A stretch of 64,000 bases of DNA, taken from the NCBI GenBank assembly GCA_947247005.1, contig OX365956.1, positions 8,886,089 to 8,950,088 of the forward strand. Reading direction: 5' to 3'. The position numbers and the translations under genes are program-made. This document shows, piece after piece, positions 36,098-48,218 of this stretch. The stretch comes from Spisula solida. Its lineage: Eukaryota; Mollusca; Bivalvia; Venerida; Mactridae. Positions within the stretch are counted from its first letter, which is position 1. Every line of letters starts with the position of its first letter. The notes beneath the pieces were generated by a model. The model ran no database searches. It saw nothing but the letters and a program-made list of their open reading frames with translations, and was not told where the DNA came from.

Positions 36098-36360
36098 CTC
36101 CTCGATAGCCTAGTGGTTGAACGTTCGCTTCGATTGCGGGAGATCTCCGGTTCGATCCCTGGCCGCGTCATACCAAAGACGAAATAAAAATGGTACCAGA
36201 ATATCCCTTGCTAGACGCTCAGCCTAAAAGGGAAAGTGGCTTCTCTTCTCTCACACCCTTGTGGCGATGGATAACATCAGGAATGAGGTGTCGAGAGTGA
36301 TTAATATGAGTTGGAAAAACTTGTTTCACAATCGACCTTGAATAAATTAGTATAAACTAA
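36098..36360 (+). repeat. tRNA-derived SINE
   Basis: Head with A box TAGCCTAGTGGTTGAACG and B box GGTTCGATCCC, then GCGTCATACCAAAGACGAAA and body text CCCTTGCTAGACGCTCAGCC. The tail ends near CTTGAATAAATTAGTATAAA. Related copies at 15400-15650 (minus) and 38918-39030 (truncated). Acceptor ends do not pair, so it is not a tRNA gene. Confidence 0.68.
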
Positions 36361-37689
36361 ACAGAAAATTAACTAACATTTGTTGGTGAATGATAACCCT
36401 TATCGTGCTTATCGCGATCAGAGTTGCGCTACACTATACCTTCCACCACTGCTGAGCGTGACTGTTGGTCGTGGTAGTAGTTATTTACTTGTAAAGCTCG
36501 ATTCAACTTACTCATAATATTTATTTTACTCTATAGTATTAAACGACTATTTGTTGATGTTCACTGACGTGTAAACACCCGATCTGAAGCAACACATTCG
36601 GTAAAGCCTCGAAAGGGTTTTATGTTAAATGTGTGCCTTCAGCTCTTAAGTTAAATTAGCTAACATGATGTCACTGGTGATGGTGCGAATTTCTATTGGC
36701 AAATCAAAATGCAGGATTTTATATTCTAAGCCAGTTAGAACATATTAAGTAAATTTTTAATGACAGATAAAGAACTCGCTCCGCTTTTTTTAATCATTCA
36801 AAATGTATTTAATATGTTCAAACTATTTATGTACTTTATGTAAACTGTACATACATAAATACATACATTAATTAATAAATGAAAATCTCAGTTATTAGGC
36901 GGTGACTTAGTTCATATTAAAAATGTTATAATCAGTAAATAAACCAATAAATCATCACACGCCGGGAGCTGAAAATCTCATGTTAACAGTACAAGTCTAA
37001 AAGTCCGTTATCTGATTAACATTGTTCGATTTGTTAAAGGAGACTTAAAAGCTATCACTCATTGTGTTTTTGTTCGTTTGTCGTTTACTTGCAAAATCAT
37101 TTTAGTTAACCGTATCGACATGTATAGGGTTAACCCCAGTTTACATGATTACGGAATTAATTGAGCGGCGATGTGCGAGATGTTCAGAATATATATATAT
37201 GTGGTAGCTGCATATAGCGTATATAGAGCAACCAGATACAATAATCGCGATTATTTTGGGCAAATGTGAGAATATGTGAATAGTCTTACTTGAACACATT
37301 GGCAACACTATTTTACGACCTTGCTGACATTGGTTTTTCATAAATAATATGTTTAACTTGAAAAATGGGTGTATTTTCTTGACATTGGTGTCCAGCTAAA
37401 ATAAAATACTATATTTCAAAATTTAATATAAATCATTTTAGGATATTTTTTGGTAAAGCTTAATAACAAAGATGTTTAATGATAATGTTCAATATTTTTT
37501 ATACATTTTTCATGTTTAAACGTTGAAAAAAGAATGATTTATACACTCCCGCTATATGCCACCTATTGGTCGTTAAATTCCGGATTCCTAAAATCAGGGT
37601 TTTTGTGTATATGTCGATATCTAGAAGTCACCCACAAATGTTGGTTAATTTTCTGTTTGTTAGTTTTAAGTCTAAATGTTTGTCGAAAT
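36361..37689. other. No gene recognised
   Basis: AT-rich; short AT microsatellite near 37188-37200. No supported ORF. Confidence 0.4.
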
Positions 37690-38760
37690 CTAGGTCAAGT
37701 TCAAAACTGGGTCACTAGGTCAAATCTTATAAAAAGCTTGTGAACACATTAGCGTTTGAAATTATGGTCCAATCTTCATGAAACATGGTCAGAATGTATG
37801 TCCGTATAAGATCTATATCAAGTTTGAAAATGGGTCATGTGGGGTCAAAATCTTGGTCACTAGGTCTAATTAGACTTAGATAAGACTTATTAACACATTA
37901 GAGGACACAGTTATGGTCCAATCTTCACAAAACATGGTCAGTATGATTGTATATCTGCATACAATCTAGGTCAAGTTTGAAACTAGGTCATTTGGGGTCA
38001 GAAACTAGGTCACTAGGTCAAATCTTAGAAAAGGCTTGTGAACACATTAGAGGACACAATTATGACCCAATCTTCATGAAACTTGGTCAGAATGTTTGTC
38101 TCTATGAAATCTAGGCCAAGTTCGAAACTAGGTCCAGGGGTGTGGAAAATCCCAAATTTTTCACTTGCCCATGAGAAAGTTGGACTGAAAAATCCACTTG
38201 CCCGAAAACTAAATTTACTTGCCCAGGAAAACACAAAAAAGCAACAAAATTTCAGTTTCATTCAATTATTTATCATGTGAAGGATTGGAGTACTAGATTT
38301 AATTCAAAGTTTGTTAAGTAAATCATTTTTGGTCAGTAATTTAGGAATTCACCATTGTTAAGGTAAAATAAGGCACTTAATATAATTTTTCTTAGGATAA
38401 TTTTGCACTTGCGATGGAAAAATCTACTTTCTCGCGGACAAAAAAGCCCAAGTCGGACATACGAATTCCACCCTCTGAGGTCACTAGGTCAGCTCTTAGA
38501 AAAAGCTTGTTAACACATGAGAGGTCACAGTTAGGGACCAATCTTCATAAATCATGGTCAGAATGTATGTCTGTATAAAATATTGGTCAAATTTGAAATT
38601 GGGTCATGTGGGGTCAAAAAATAGGTCACTAGGTTAAATCTTAGTAAAAGCGTGTGAACGCATCGGAGGCAAAATTATGATCAAATCTTCTTGAAACTTG
38701 ACCAGAATGTATTCCATGAAATCTAGGTCAAGTTTGACACTGGGTCATTTCAAGTTTTGT
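37690..38760. repeat. 149-bp tandem repeat, about five copies
   Basis: The string AACACATTAGAGGACACA or variant recurs at 37743, 37892, 38041, 38512 and 38656. The first intervals are 149 bases; the third copy is lengthened by the MITE at 38135-38477. The text (ATCTTCATGAAACTTGGTCAG, GGTCACTAGGTCAAATCTTA) is of a kind I recognise as widespread in bivalve intergenic DNA. Confidence 0.8.
38135..38477. mobile_element. 343-bp MITE inserted in the 149-bp tandem repeat
   Basis: Ends CAGGGGTGTGGAA and, reversed, CAGAGGGTGGAA, flanked by AGGTC on both sides (38130-38134, 38478-38482). Removing the element and one AGGTC restores AAACTAGGTCACTAGGTCA, the text of the neighbouring repeat copy, which confirms a 5-base target duplication. 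Confidence 0.82.
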
Positions 38761-38917
38761 AATTATGAGAAAGAATGTTAGAGTACCACTCAAAGGGTCA
38801 GGAAAACAATTTTCCTGTACTGCTTGTTTGTTTGTACTGTTTTAATTCCCACTGTATTCAGTCATACGGAGACTAACAGTCACTTATCTTGACACTGGAT
38901 GAATTCTCCAAGTCTTT

Positions 38918-39030
38918 AAAAATGGTAATTGTAAATATCCCTTGCTTGATGCTCAGCATAGTTACTTAAGTAAGTTCCAAGTAACTGCTGTTTCTCTTGG
39001 TGTCTTGAGCAGCACAAATGTTTGAGTAAG
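38918..39030 (+). repeat. 5'-truncated SINE fragment
   Basis: AAAAATGGTAATTG and ATCCCTTGCTTGATGCTCAG match the body of the SINE at 36098-36360; the tRNA-like head is missing. Confidence 0.5.
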
Positions 39031-39852
39031 GGTGGGCTTATCAGAACTCTGACATAAAATAATGATACAACCTTGATTCGATATAGGATTTAATGGCATC
39101 AGTACGCCACACTAGAGTACTTTCAGTGCTTTGATTTATTATATTGTTGTATTCGATTGTGACAGACGGTTTGTTACCCCTGTATAATTGGTCGGTGACC
39201 ACCGGCATCGATGGAGCAATGCGTCTACAATAGGTAAATGTAAGTAAAATTATAGGCAGGAACATATGTTTTAACTATTTTGCAGTCCCGATTTTCACAT
39301 CCTTTGAGCGTCTGTTTATAAAAGGTTAGAGGGTATACATACACAACTACCATACACACGTATACACATACGACATTATTACAACACTTCCGCAGAGCCT
39401 TATTCTTTACTCAACATATTTTATTAAGATCACATGCGTACGTTATTACAAAATGGTTTGATATTAATATATCATATTCGATAATATCGATATTAAAATA
39501 CTCCGCGAACATAATATACTAGGGGAATAATACAAACTATGCAAAAACATGATACGACTAACTATATTCCATCGCTACGTGTACTATGCGTAACCGCTAA
39601 CTTCGTGTCTCGATGGGATAATATGTTATTTCGGTTTGAATCCATAGCTTTTCACGAGCTATATGGACGCACTATTTCCTTTTCTAGGAATACATTATCA
39701 CCTTGTACACATGTCGGGGCTGTCTTCTTCCACCTGGGTGGGGTAGAACTCTGAGGGTCTAATATAATAACAACACCAATGAGTTTCTGTGTGATCTATA
39801 ATACCTCCTGTAGTCGTATATTGTATATCGTAGACTTACATCTACTTCTACC
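39031..39852. other. No gene recognised
   Basis: No supported ORF or repeat. Confidence 0.4.
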
Positions 39853-40078
39853 TGTAATAATTGATATAAAACACTAATCTATGTATGCAATTCATGTAAT
39901 ATATATAACGACATTAAAGTATGAATATCGTGTAATAATTGATATTAAACACTAATCTATGTAATGTAATTCATGTAATATATATAACGACATTAAAGTA
40001 TGAATATCGTGTAATAATTGATATTAAACACTAATCTATGTATGTAAATCATGTAATATATAACGACATTAAAGTATA
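39853..40078. repeat. 78-79-bp tandem repeat, about three copies
   Basis: TGTAATAATTGATAT starts at 39853, 39931 and 40010; copies share ACGACATTAAAGTATGAATA. AT-rich and non-coding. Confidence 0.85.
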
Positions 40079-42133
40079 TAAAGTTTACCAAATATGTGTA
40101 TCGTTAAAGTATCGTATATTGATCTAAGGAATTCGATTGATTGATGGCGCGCGGACGGACAAAGGACAAAGGAATAATCAATCTATACTGTTACTTGGTA
40201 TGAATATAAAGGAGATCTATTACATGAAATAATGCATTAGAAACAATAATAACAACGTTACAAAACAATATAAAAACAAACTAGTTACCTGCAGGTTTTA
40301 AATAAAAACCTACAAAATTGGATTTCATCAACAAATGTTTACTTCTTATATGGTGTAATGGCGGGTGGCTACTGCGGCCGGAAATGGTCAGTGACGTGTT
40401 ATATATATGGAAAGGTTAAAGTTGAATATGAATATTAATTAAGGTTAGATGGTACTAAATATTAGGTAAGATGTTACTAAATGTTACTTTTACTTCTAAA
40501 ACTATTCAAACTACATAGGCTACCTACTAATAGAATTCTACCCTACGACACACAACATTTGCATTGAAATGTGTTATACCTCGTTTCGTCGTGTTAAGCG
40601 TTGTTATTAAAAAGTACATTTGAATTGTCCTGACATTAATGCATACCACGTGCACATTCACATTATCTGCACACTACAAAGAAGTTGAAATACGATATAT
40701 CCATTACATGGACGAACCACTGGCTAACTGCGAACAAAACAAATTCCACAAATAAGCACATTTCAGAGGGTAATTTTAAAATGTCTTTCATAGATGATAG
40801 CGGTTGCTATTATTTTAAAAACAGTTATTTATAAACATAATCAATATAACAAAAATATTGAGCGTTGGAAATCAATCTAAACAATTTCATAAGCTCACCA
40901 GAAATTGATTTTCCAGATACATAAAGGTGAAAATATGTATCATCATTGTTTGTCAATGTGTCCAAATTGATGAATTAGCAATGACCCAAGAGGTCAAAAA
41001 CGCGTTTTATGTAACACCCGAAAATTCAAAAATTGAAGCTAGTCGAGATGCTTTTTGTCAAATTAACGCGCACGTAGTTACGGAATCAATGCCGGTAAAT
41101 ACCATTGGATGGTAAATTACTCAAGCATTAATATGAAATGAAAGGAATTGATAAGCACAACCAAAAATGTATGCAGAGCGTATATAGTAAAGTATGAAGG
41201 ATTAGAGCAAGACCAGCCACGCATTTTATTTGTCTATTTCAATTGCATGGCGTTGTTGTTTTTGTTTAACACACATGGATAATACCCTGACATATTATCC
41301 CGAAAAACGAATCAACCATTCGTAGATGCATATATACTGAGAATTTAGCTGAACCACTTTTGTTTTAAAAAGTATTTCTACGTCTTGGCCAAGTTGTTCG
41401 AAGGAATGTTCGAAATTGTATTCATTATTATTCTTATTAGCTTTATTGACATTTATTTGATAGTTACAATACACGTACATTTTACCGCATTAAAAACGCA
41501 AGGGTTATGTTAAATTCGACTTTTCCAAATTGAAAGGAGGTATGAACTCATCAGTGTACATGTACGGACGTCTGGTCTTTAGTTGGTGAATACGAGTCTG
41601 CTCCTGATAATGTGTATACGATGTTTAAAAACTAACCTAATGGCAATTATGAAGCTGAGAAAAAAGTTTAAATATCTAAAGTTTTTAAGAAATTACAAAA
41701 TATTTGTGATTTAGTATCTTAAGTTGATTCGTTTGTTCAATTTACATCGCACCATAAACTGTACGGAGACTTATTTCAATGTCCAATTTTAGTCAGTTTG
41801 GGGCTCCGCATTTTTTCCAATTCTTTATACGCGTGTAAAGTTAGTTTGACTTCACTTAAATCTGAATTGTCGTAAAATGAACATTAAGTACAAACTTGGA
41901 AAACAACTCATTTTGGAACTCGGTTGTTATACTAATTATCAAGAAATCCGATAATCATAGCATTATTCTTGTCTCAATCTGCGACTGAAAAAATCTACTA
42001 TATTTGATTTACGTACTAATGGTGAACCAGGAGGCTGTAATTAAACGTCTAGAATAATCACCTCGTCTTAGTCGTCTTTGTCGTCTCAAACAACTGTCAA
42101 TTATAGGTAATTGAATTCGACGTAAAACTTCTA

Positions 42134-43671
42134 CAAGAGTCATTCAATATATTAAGCAAACTGACACATAAGTTAAATATACCATATTAATCATTCAAAC
42201 AAGGATATAATCATTAAAAGTAACCTTCTACGAGGGTTGTCCACAAAAGTCGCGAACTTTGTCTCCCATTTTTACACTACGCATACTTTTCCAGAAATGC
42301 TTTCACATATTATTCATTGATTATTTCTTTACATGTGAGTGGTATTGAAAATTCATGTCCTTCTTAATTTTAGTAATTATTCTTGATTAACTAATGCGGG
42401 TTTGGTAGAGTCGGCGCATGCCCTTTTATATTTTGTAAAAACGTATCGGCTTTTATTCAAGAGCTTATAACTTAATAAGTGTTCTTATTTGTGCATCAAA
42501 AATATGCCGATGTCGACACCATTGTTTCGCACGTTTTTGTGCGAAATTTAAGGTCGATAATGTCCTTAACAACAAAACTATGAATGAATACGCACCGGTC
42601 CGGTTTTCGCGTCATTCAAAAATGGCGACGTCACGGATATGTGCGGCGCAAAGAATTACTGCTGAACTATGTTCCGACACCCGCATAATAAAAACAGAAG
42701 TAAAACATACAAATAATCGAGGGAATGTATGTAGGACTCTTGTCAACACCCGGTGTAAATGTTTTAAAGGGAATTTGGCGACAAAATGAAGACTCCCAAG
42801 CCTAAAAGGAAAACCCGGCCCAAATTAACTGAGCGAAAAACGTCATCCACTAAGACTGGCGTCAGACGGTAAAATGTGAAGGCTAAACATGGTTTGTGTT
42901 AAACTCTTGCACATATAATCTTTCCTGAAAATTTATATGCATGTCGGGGTATATCTCTGCACTTTAACTGTCATGTTTGATTTACGATAATTCGTCGAAT
43001 TTATTCAAAATTGCACCAGTCAATGAAGCCAAGGTGCTGAAACAAAAGAAACGACGTCGTTGACGTCGTAGAGTGTGTGCCGATCGGACCTACTGTGCAG
43101 TAAACCTCGCAGATATTTAATACTTTAAGATATCAACATCAAATTGAGCATTTACAATGATAACATATCTCTAAAAATGACAATGTATGCAAATTGTGAA
43201 TAAAATGGACGACAATACAATAAAAATCAATGTTCGCGACTTTTGCGGACCACCCACGTATATATTCAAAAAACGACTTTCATCATTTCGACATACCTTC
43301 TATTCGCGTTGCTAGGCAACTGCGCACATACACTCTTAACTGCATGTGACATTTGATAGTCTCACTACTTAGGAATATGAAAGAGTGTATCTGAACACAA
43401 GCATCTGGTTAGGCAATAATAAAGTGTGGAACATTTTTAGGCACTCGATTGTTATGTTAACTACGTTAGGTTGATGACGTTACCGCGTCCGTGTTGTATT
43501 AAGTGACGTCGAAGGAAGGCGCGCGTTGATGACGTCATCGATGAAAATGTCCTTAAAATATCTGAACAAAACGAAAATGACTTAAATATTTAGTATGCGT
43601 AATTTCGTTGAATTATCTTGATAGGTTTTAGAGATAATCCATAGATTGCATTATATATTGAATGACCCTCT
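42134..43671. mobile_element. TA-flanked inverted-repeat transposon, CGAGGG type (C)
   Basis: Left terminus CAAGAGTCATTCAATATATT and right terminus, reversed, AGAGGGTCATTCAATATATA, both next to TA. Paralogous block A2 has the uninterrupted site (CTTCTAGGTAATGACTAGAG at about 31157). No transposase; contains TGACGTCA at 43530-43537 and other TGACGT motifs. About two thirds of its length is the nested element D. Confidence 0.8.
42231..43258. mobile_element. TA-flanked inverted-repeat transposon, CGAGGG type (D), nested in C
   Basis: Left CGAGGGTTGTCCACAAAAGT and right, reversed, CGTGGGTGGTCCGCAAAAGT; TA at 42229-42230 and 43259-43260. The inverted repeat extends through GTCGCGAAC. ORFs inside (42580-42789) show no recognisable transposase. 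Confidence 0.78.
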
Positions 43672-44000
43672 TATAAAATGAATAGAATAAACGGTAGTGG
43701 GACAAAAATGTCACTTTTAGAGACAAACGGCTGTAAGAAACTTACTTAAATCTATAACCAACCGAGGCGTTTGTTTTTTCCTGCTACATCTTATTTAACT
43801 AAAAATGTATCTGCAGTGATTATCGAAGGTAAAATACCCCCGTTTGCATTCCTTAAAGTAGTCGTCAAAGAAAGATACGTATATGTAACATATACTTGAA
43901 AAGCATCATTAAGTTAAGCAGCATAATGGAATACACATTTACATTAACGTCTGCCACACTGACGTCTTCTATATTGGTATGTATTGGGGGTGAGTCTTAA

Positions 44001-45358
44001 GGACGTTTGGTAGGGTTATTATTTTTTTTAAATGATACCAAAAAATAGGCAAAATTATAGTTTAGGATATACTGAAGCAATATGTGAAATAAAAAAAGGT
44101 ATGTCGCGGTACTATTTAAGGGGTCATGGGCCCTTTTGCAACATCACTTATCAAGAAAATGACCAACATTTCTGATATTTCGCAATGTATTCATTTTTGC
44201 ATTAAAATCGATATTTTTTCTTGTTAAAATTATTTCCATGGTTCGTTTGAACAAACACATATTATTCAAACATTCCTATACACTTTTGGTATCGATAGGA
44301 AAATTCACAAATTTTTGACAAAAAAAAGAATTGTCAAAATATCCGAAAAATGACTGCTAAAAAAGAAAAAAAATACACAAAATCGGCCGTAGCTCAAAAA
44401 CGACCTCGATGACCAATATATTTTCTATTGCTAATTTTGTTGATAAAAGTGTACTCAATTCAAATATTAAATAAAAAAGATAGGTCACTACTTTTTGCGC
44501 TATGACGTCATTATTGTCCCCCTATATCATAAACACCTTAGTGAAATTGCGTAAAAACGACGCATTATCCGCGCGTAAAAAATATTCTGATACAAAAGAG
44601 TACTCACATTTGCATATTATGTACATGAAAGTATAGTAAATATAAACTTAGAAGAAATTGGCGTGTAACAAGAATTATTTTAGCTGCAGTTACGTCGTAA
44701 TTGTGTCTCTTTGCAATGAAAATTGCGGTATAATGACGGTAAAATGGCGCAACAAAGGCCAAATAAGTACATTTTGCATATATGTTTTCTCATAATTTCT
44801 AGTCTTGTAATAATTTATTCTTGGCTAAGGATGTTGAATAAAGTGTACTTTAACTAAAAATTAAAATTAAACATGGGTTTTCACGCTACACTGTGCTATT
44901 ATGGCTGAATTATCTCCCCTTTTCCCAATTTGTCTGTGACGTCGCATTCCATATAGCAAGGGGCACAGATCGGCCCTGAATCGCTCACTTGAATAATCTT
45001 CACAATTTTAGTCAAGATATCATTGGTTCATTCCCTATATATCAGTAAAAAGGGATTTATGTAGTCCCAGGCAATACAAACACTCATTATAAATGGGTAC
45101 AGGTAACCCAAGTAATAATTTCTAATTTCACAAAAATGAATGAAAATGTAACCGCTATTTCACGCAGAGTGTGTTCATATTATTTGCTCAGTGAAATTAT
45201 TTTTTACCCCAAAATATCCATATTTATACTAACCCTAGATAGTATCACGACAAACATTTGCCCAATTTTCATGACTATTCAGTGCCAAACGCGGCCTCTA
45301 TTCCCGTTTAAGGTATATGCGCAGAAATGATGCGCATAAACAACTGTATCAAACGCCC
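44001..45358. mobile_element. TTAA-flanked non-autonomous element (piggyBac-like target)
   Basis: Flanked by TTAA at 43997-44000 and 45359-45362; left terminus GGACGTTTGGTA, right terminus reversed GGGCGTTTGATA. The A2 copy has a single TTAA at the matching place (31605-31608, AGTCTTAATGGTAC). TTAA duplication is characteristic of piggyBac-type transposases (also Kolobok). No transposase motif was found in its short ORFs; TGACGTCA at 44503-44510. Confidence 0.75.
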
Positions 45359-45520
45359 TTAAGGGTACCCCCCAAATCAGATTGCATAGGGATTGGACGA
45401 ACAAGCGTGAGACGTGATCGTTTATTGAATAATAAAACTGTACAAGAACCGTATTAACAACTTAAGTACGTGGCAGCCATGAGTCCAAACCCTGTCCTGA
45501 CAAAACTCTAAATGTCCAGA

Positions 45521-46761
45521 AGGTATCAGCTTCTTAGAACTATATGTGACGTTTAAATCCTTATTTAATATTGAAAAATATATATGCATCAATACTCCAA
45601 TCTTCAGATGCTCAAGTCATAAACTAAACATCGAACTAGATAAACATAACGGAATAAATATGTCTGTATTGTTTCATTCACTTCAATCATTTTATATCAG
45701 AAAATGAATGTAACGCATTATTCGTATGTCCAAAATATTCTGAAATAAGAGAACGATACTTGTGTAGTTGGTATACCGGAAGATGTGATACTTTGATTTT
45801 GAAAATGTAATGAAAAATGAGAGTCATGTTGTTTTAAAACGAGTAGCACTATCAAACCTAATGCAGTGCATTGGCAATTTATACATTCTTATAGTAATAG
45901 AATATTTTATGTGACCACAATAGACACCTTAACATTGCTATAATCGTACTTTAATGTACGTTTGTGGGCAATTTTTGACCGAGTTCCTATTTATCAAAAT
46001 AGTCTCTAACTGATATTTTTATCAATGCCATGAAAATGATCATTTGCAAAACATATCGACAACCGTCACATATAAACACAACAACTATCAGAACTTATTC
46101 GCCTCCGTGATCAATTGTGCCAAATAGGATGTTGAATGTGTATTATATCGTCTGCTAAGTCCATTATTTACTGTGTTATAAATAATTATCCACAGGATTG
46201 GCAACGTGGCAGAACTTACATCGCGTGTCAGACTCGTTGTTGTTGGAAATAATAACAACACAACTTTTCCGATAATTGCACTTCTTAGACATGTAGTGAA
46301 TGTTTGTTACTGATTTACTGTACAGTTGGTGTCATTATGTGGTACTGTGTGTTCAACAATGTGGTAAATCTAGACATATAAGGCACCTAGATCATTGTGG
46401 ATTGCATTATCAACCTGTACTGACATACAATCTTAAGCAGTAGATAACCTCTTCATCTGTATAATATTATGATATGCTTGTTGCCAATACCACGGAAGCA
46501 TTTTACCTGTACAATATTGACCCTATTTATTGGGGAAAGTCTTCACATAAAAAATGCAGGGTAACAATTTCGTTTTTTTGTGATTTAAGATCACAATAAT
46601 CGTATAGACGAGGCGTACTTTTTTGCTCTATCTTTCTTCAAATATACATTCAGAAAGGCCTACAAGAGTATGTTTGAGTTTATAGTACAGTTGTGTTCGA
46701 TAATATTTGTGAAGAAATTAAGAAACTAGGTAACATCAAGAGATTATGTTAGTTATACCCA
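45521..46761. other. No gene recognised
   Basis: AT-rich with no supported ORF or repeat structure. Confidence 0.4.
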
Positions 46762-47269
46762 AATCACACGAACCTCGAATCAGCCGGAATGGACGCGAAT
46801 GCTTCGGAATAAAGAAAAACTAAAAATTCGAAACACATTCCGAATGATGATTCGAATAAACCAAATTTATTACAGTTTTGTCAAAATGCCGTTTTATTAC
46901 TTCGAACACAATTCGAATACAATTCATATAAATACGAATATACTTCGAATATATTTACTGGAATACACTTCAAATCCGCCTGGATTGATAGCGTAGAACG
47001 TGCACGCATATGTTGTCACAATATGGTACACTCACTGATTGGACAGTTTTGCACGGGATTTCGCGCGGGTAGTACATTTAACAACAGTACAACAATACTG
47101 GTTTTAATTAATTTTTCGAATGCAGTCAGAATGCCGTAAGAGTATTTAAAATGTAATCACAATGTCGAAAGGATAAACTTCTAACGCCGGTCGATATTTC
47201 TTCCGGCCTTGAATGCGTCTCGAAAGTGTTGAACATGTTTAGTTTAAACATATTTTATTACCCAAAAAT

Positions 47270-47949
47270 ATACAAAATGTGACATACAAATACATCTATA
47301 AATACATTTTATATACATGGGTAAAAGGGTCGAGCCACAAGTTCCAAAACTTAGTTACGGCTCTCCCCTTATACCAACATTAATTACATTATAATAAATA
47401 TATATATAGCGTGAATTAAAATGCAGGTGTTAACCTGTAGATTATTACACATTTACAGAGGTAATATTCAAATATTATTAGAAAAAATTGAATAGAGTGA
47501 GAATAAAGCTAGGATGGGTTTTGTAAGGATAGGACAGAACAGTAAGAGTAAGGTTAGGAGTAAGAAAAGATTAAGGTTGTGGACGTTAGATCTAATCATT
47601 ATGCATTGAAACGTTTTGTGTCTTTTATGAACTTATGTACAGCATTGACTATTTTTATATTATTTGCATAAGTTAAATTATCACTTCCGAACAGCAAGAG
47701 CTTAATATTTAGAGGATGAAGATTTCGAGTACTGCGAAAAAGCTCGAGTCGTTCATTTACGTATCGAGTACAATAAAAGAAAAAATGAACTGCGTCTTCA
47801 GGTGAATTACAATACAAACATAGATCATGATCAGAAATATTATTAACATATAAGTCATTGTTCAAATTACTGCAGTTATTACGAAGCCTAGCATGATATA
47901 CTGACATTGATCTATTACCATAAATTTGAGGAATGATCTTCGTATACAC
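47270..47949 (-). pseudogene. 3' end of a LINE: zinc-binding C-terminus and 3' UTR
   Basis: The minus-strand ORF 47949-47599 reads NDLYVNNISDHDLCLYCNS, then AVHFFFYCTRY. This is the C-x2-C...H...C zinc-binding segment that follows the reverse transcriptase in many non-LTR retrotransposons and is also seen in the LINE at 59.3-62.8 kb. About 330 bases of 3' untranslated sequence follow. It is 5'-truncated exactly where the MITE at 47958 begins. Confidence 0.65.
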
Positions 47950-47957
47950 TAGGACCA

Positions 47958-48218
47958 GGGCTGATATTCACAAAGCATCTAAAGTGAAAACTTAAATATT
48001 TTAACTTAAGTCAATAATTTGTGCAGCTCATATTTCCCCCAATTTGAAAAATAATCCATGTTTTCTTAGTGCATATAATAGCTGTTTACACAATGCTTCA
48101 AAACTATGCAATATATTAAGCATGTTGATTTTCTTGCTTAGCTGATACACTTTAGAAAAAATTAAGATTTTAAGAAATTTCTTAGTTTTCTTTTAAGATG
48201 CTTTGTGAATACCAGCCC
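47958..48218. mobile_element. 261-bp MITE
   Basis: Ends GGGCTGATATTCACAAAGCA and, reversed, GGGCTGGTATTCACAAAGCA, continuing as inverted repeat for about 25 bases before diverging. No coding sequence; the target duplication was not clear. The termini resemble MITEs described across many animals (from memory). Confidence 0.72.

Larger units (their letters stand above)
41085..45520. repeat. Duplicated block, second copy, right part (B2)
   Basis: Partner of 30060-31960 in the same orientation. It is expanded by element C (42134-43671, which itself contains element D) and by the TTAA-flanked element at 44001-45358. Outside these the order of shared strings is preserved. Confidence 0.72.

Noticed and set aside
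36104..36172. tRNA gene candidate on the plus strand
   Set aside because: A and B boxes present but no cloverleaf acceptor stem; SINE body follows and related copies exist.
42784..42870. 28-codon basic ORF (MKTPKPKRKTRPK)
   Set aside because: Short, inside non-autonomous element D, with no motif to connect it to a transposase.
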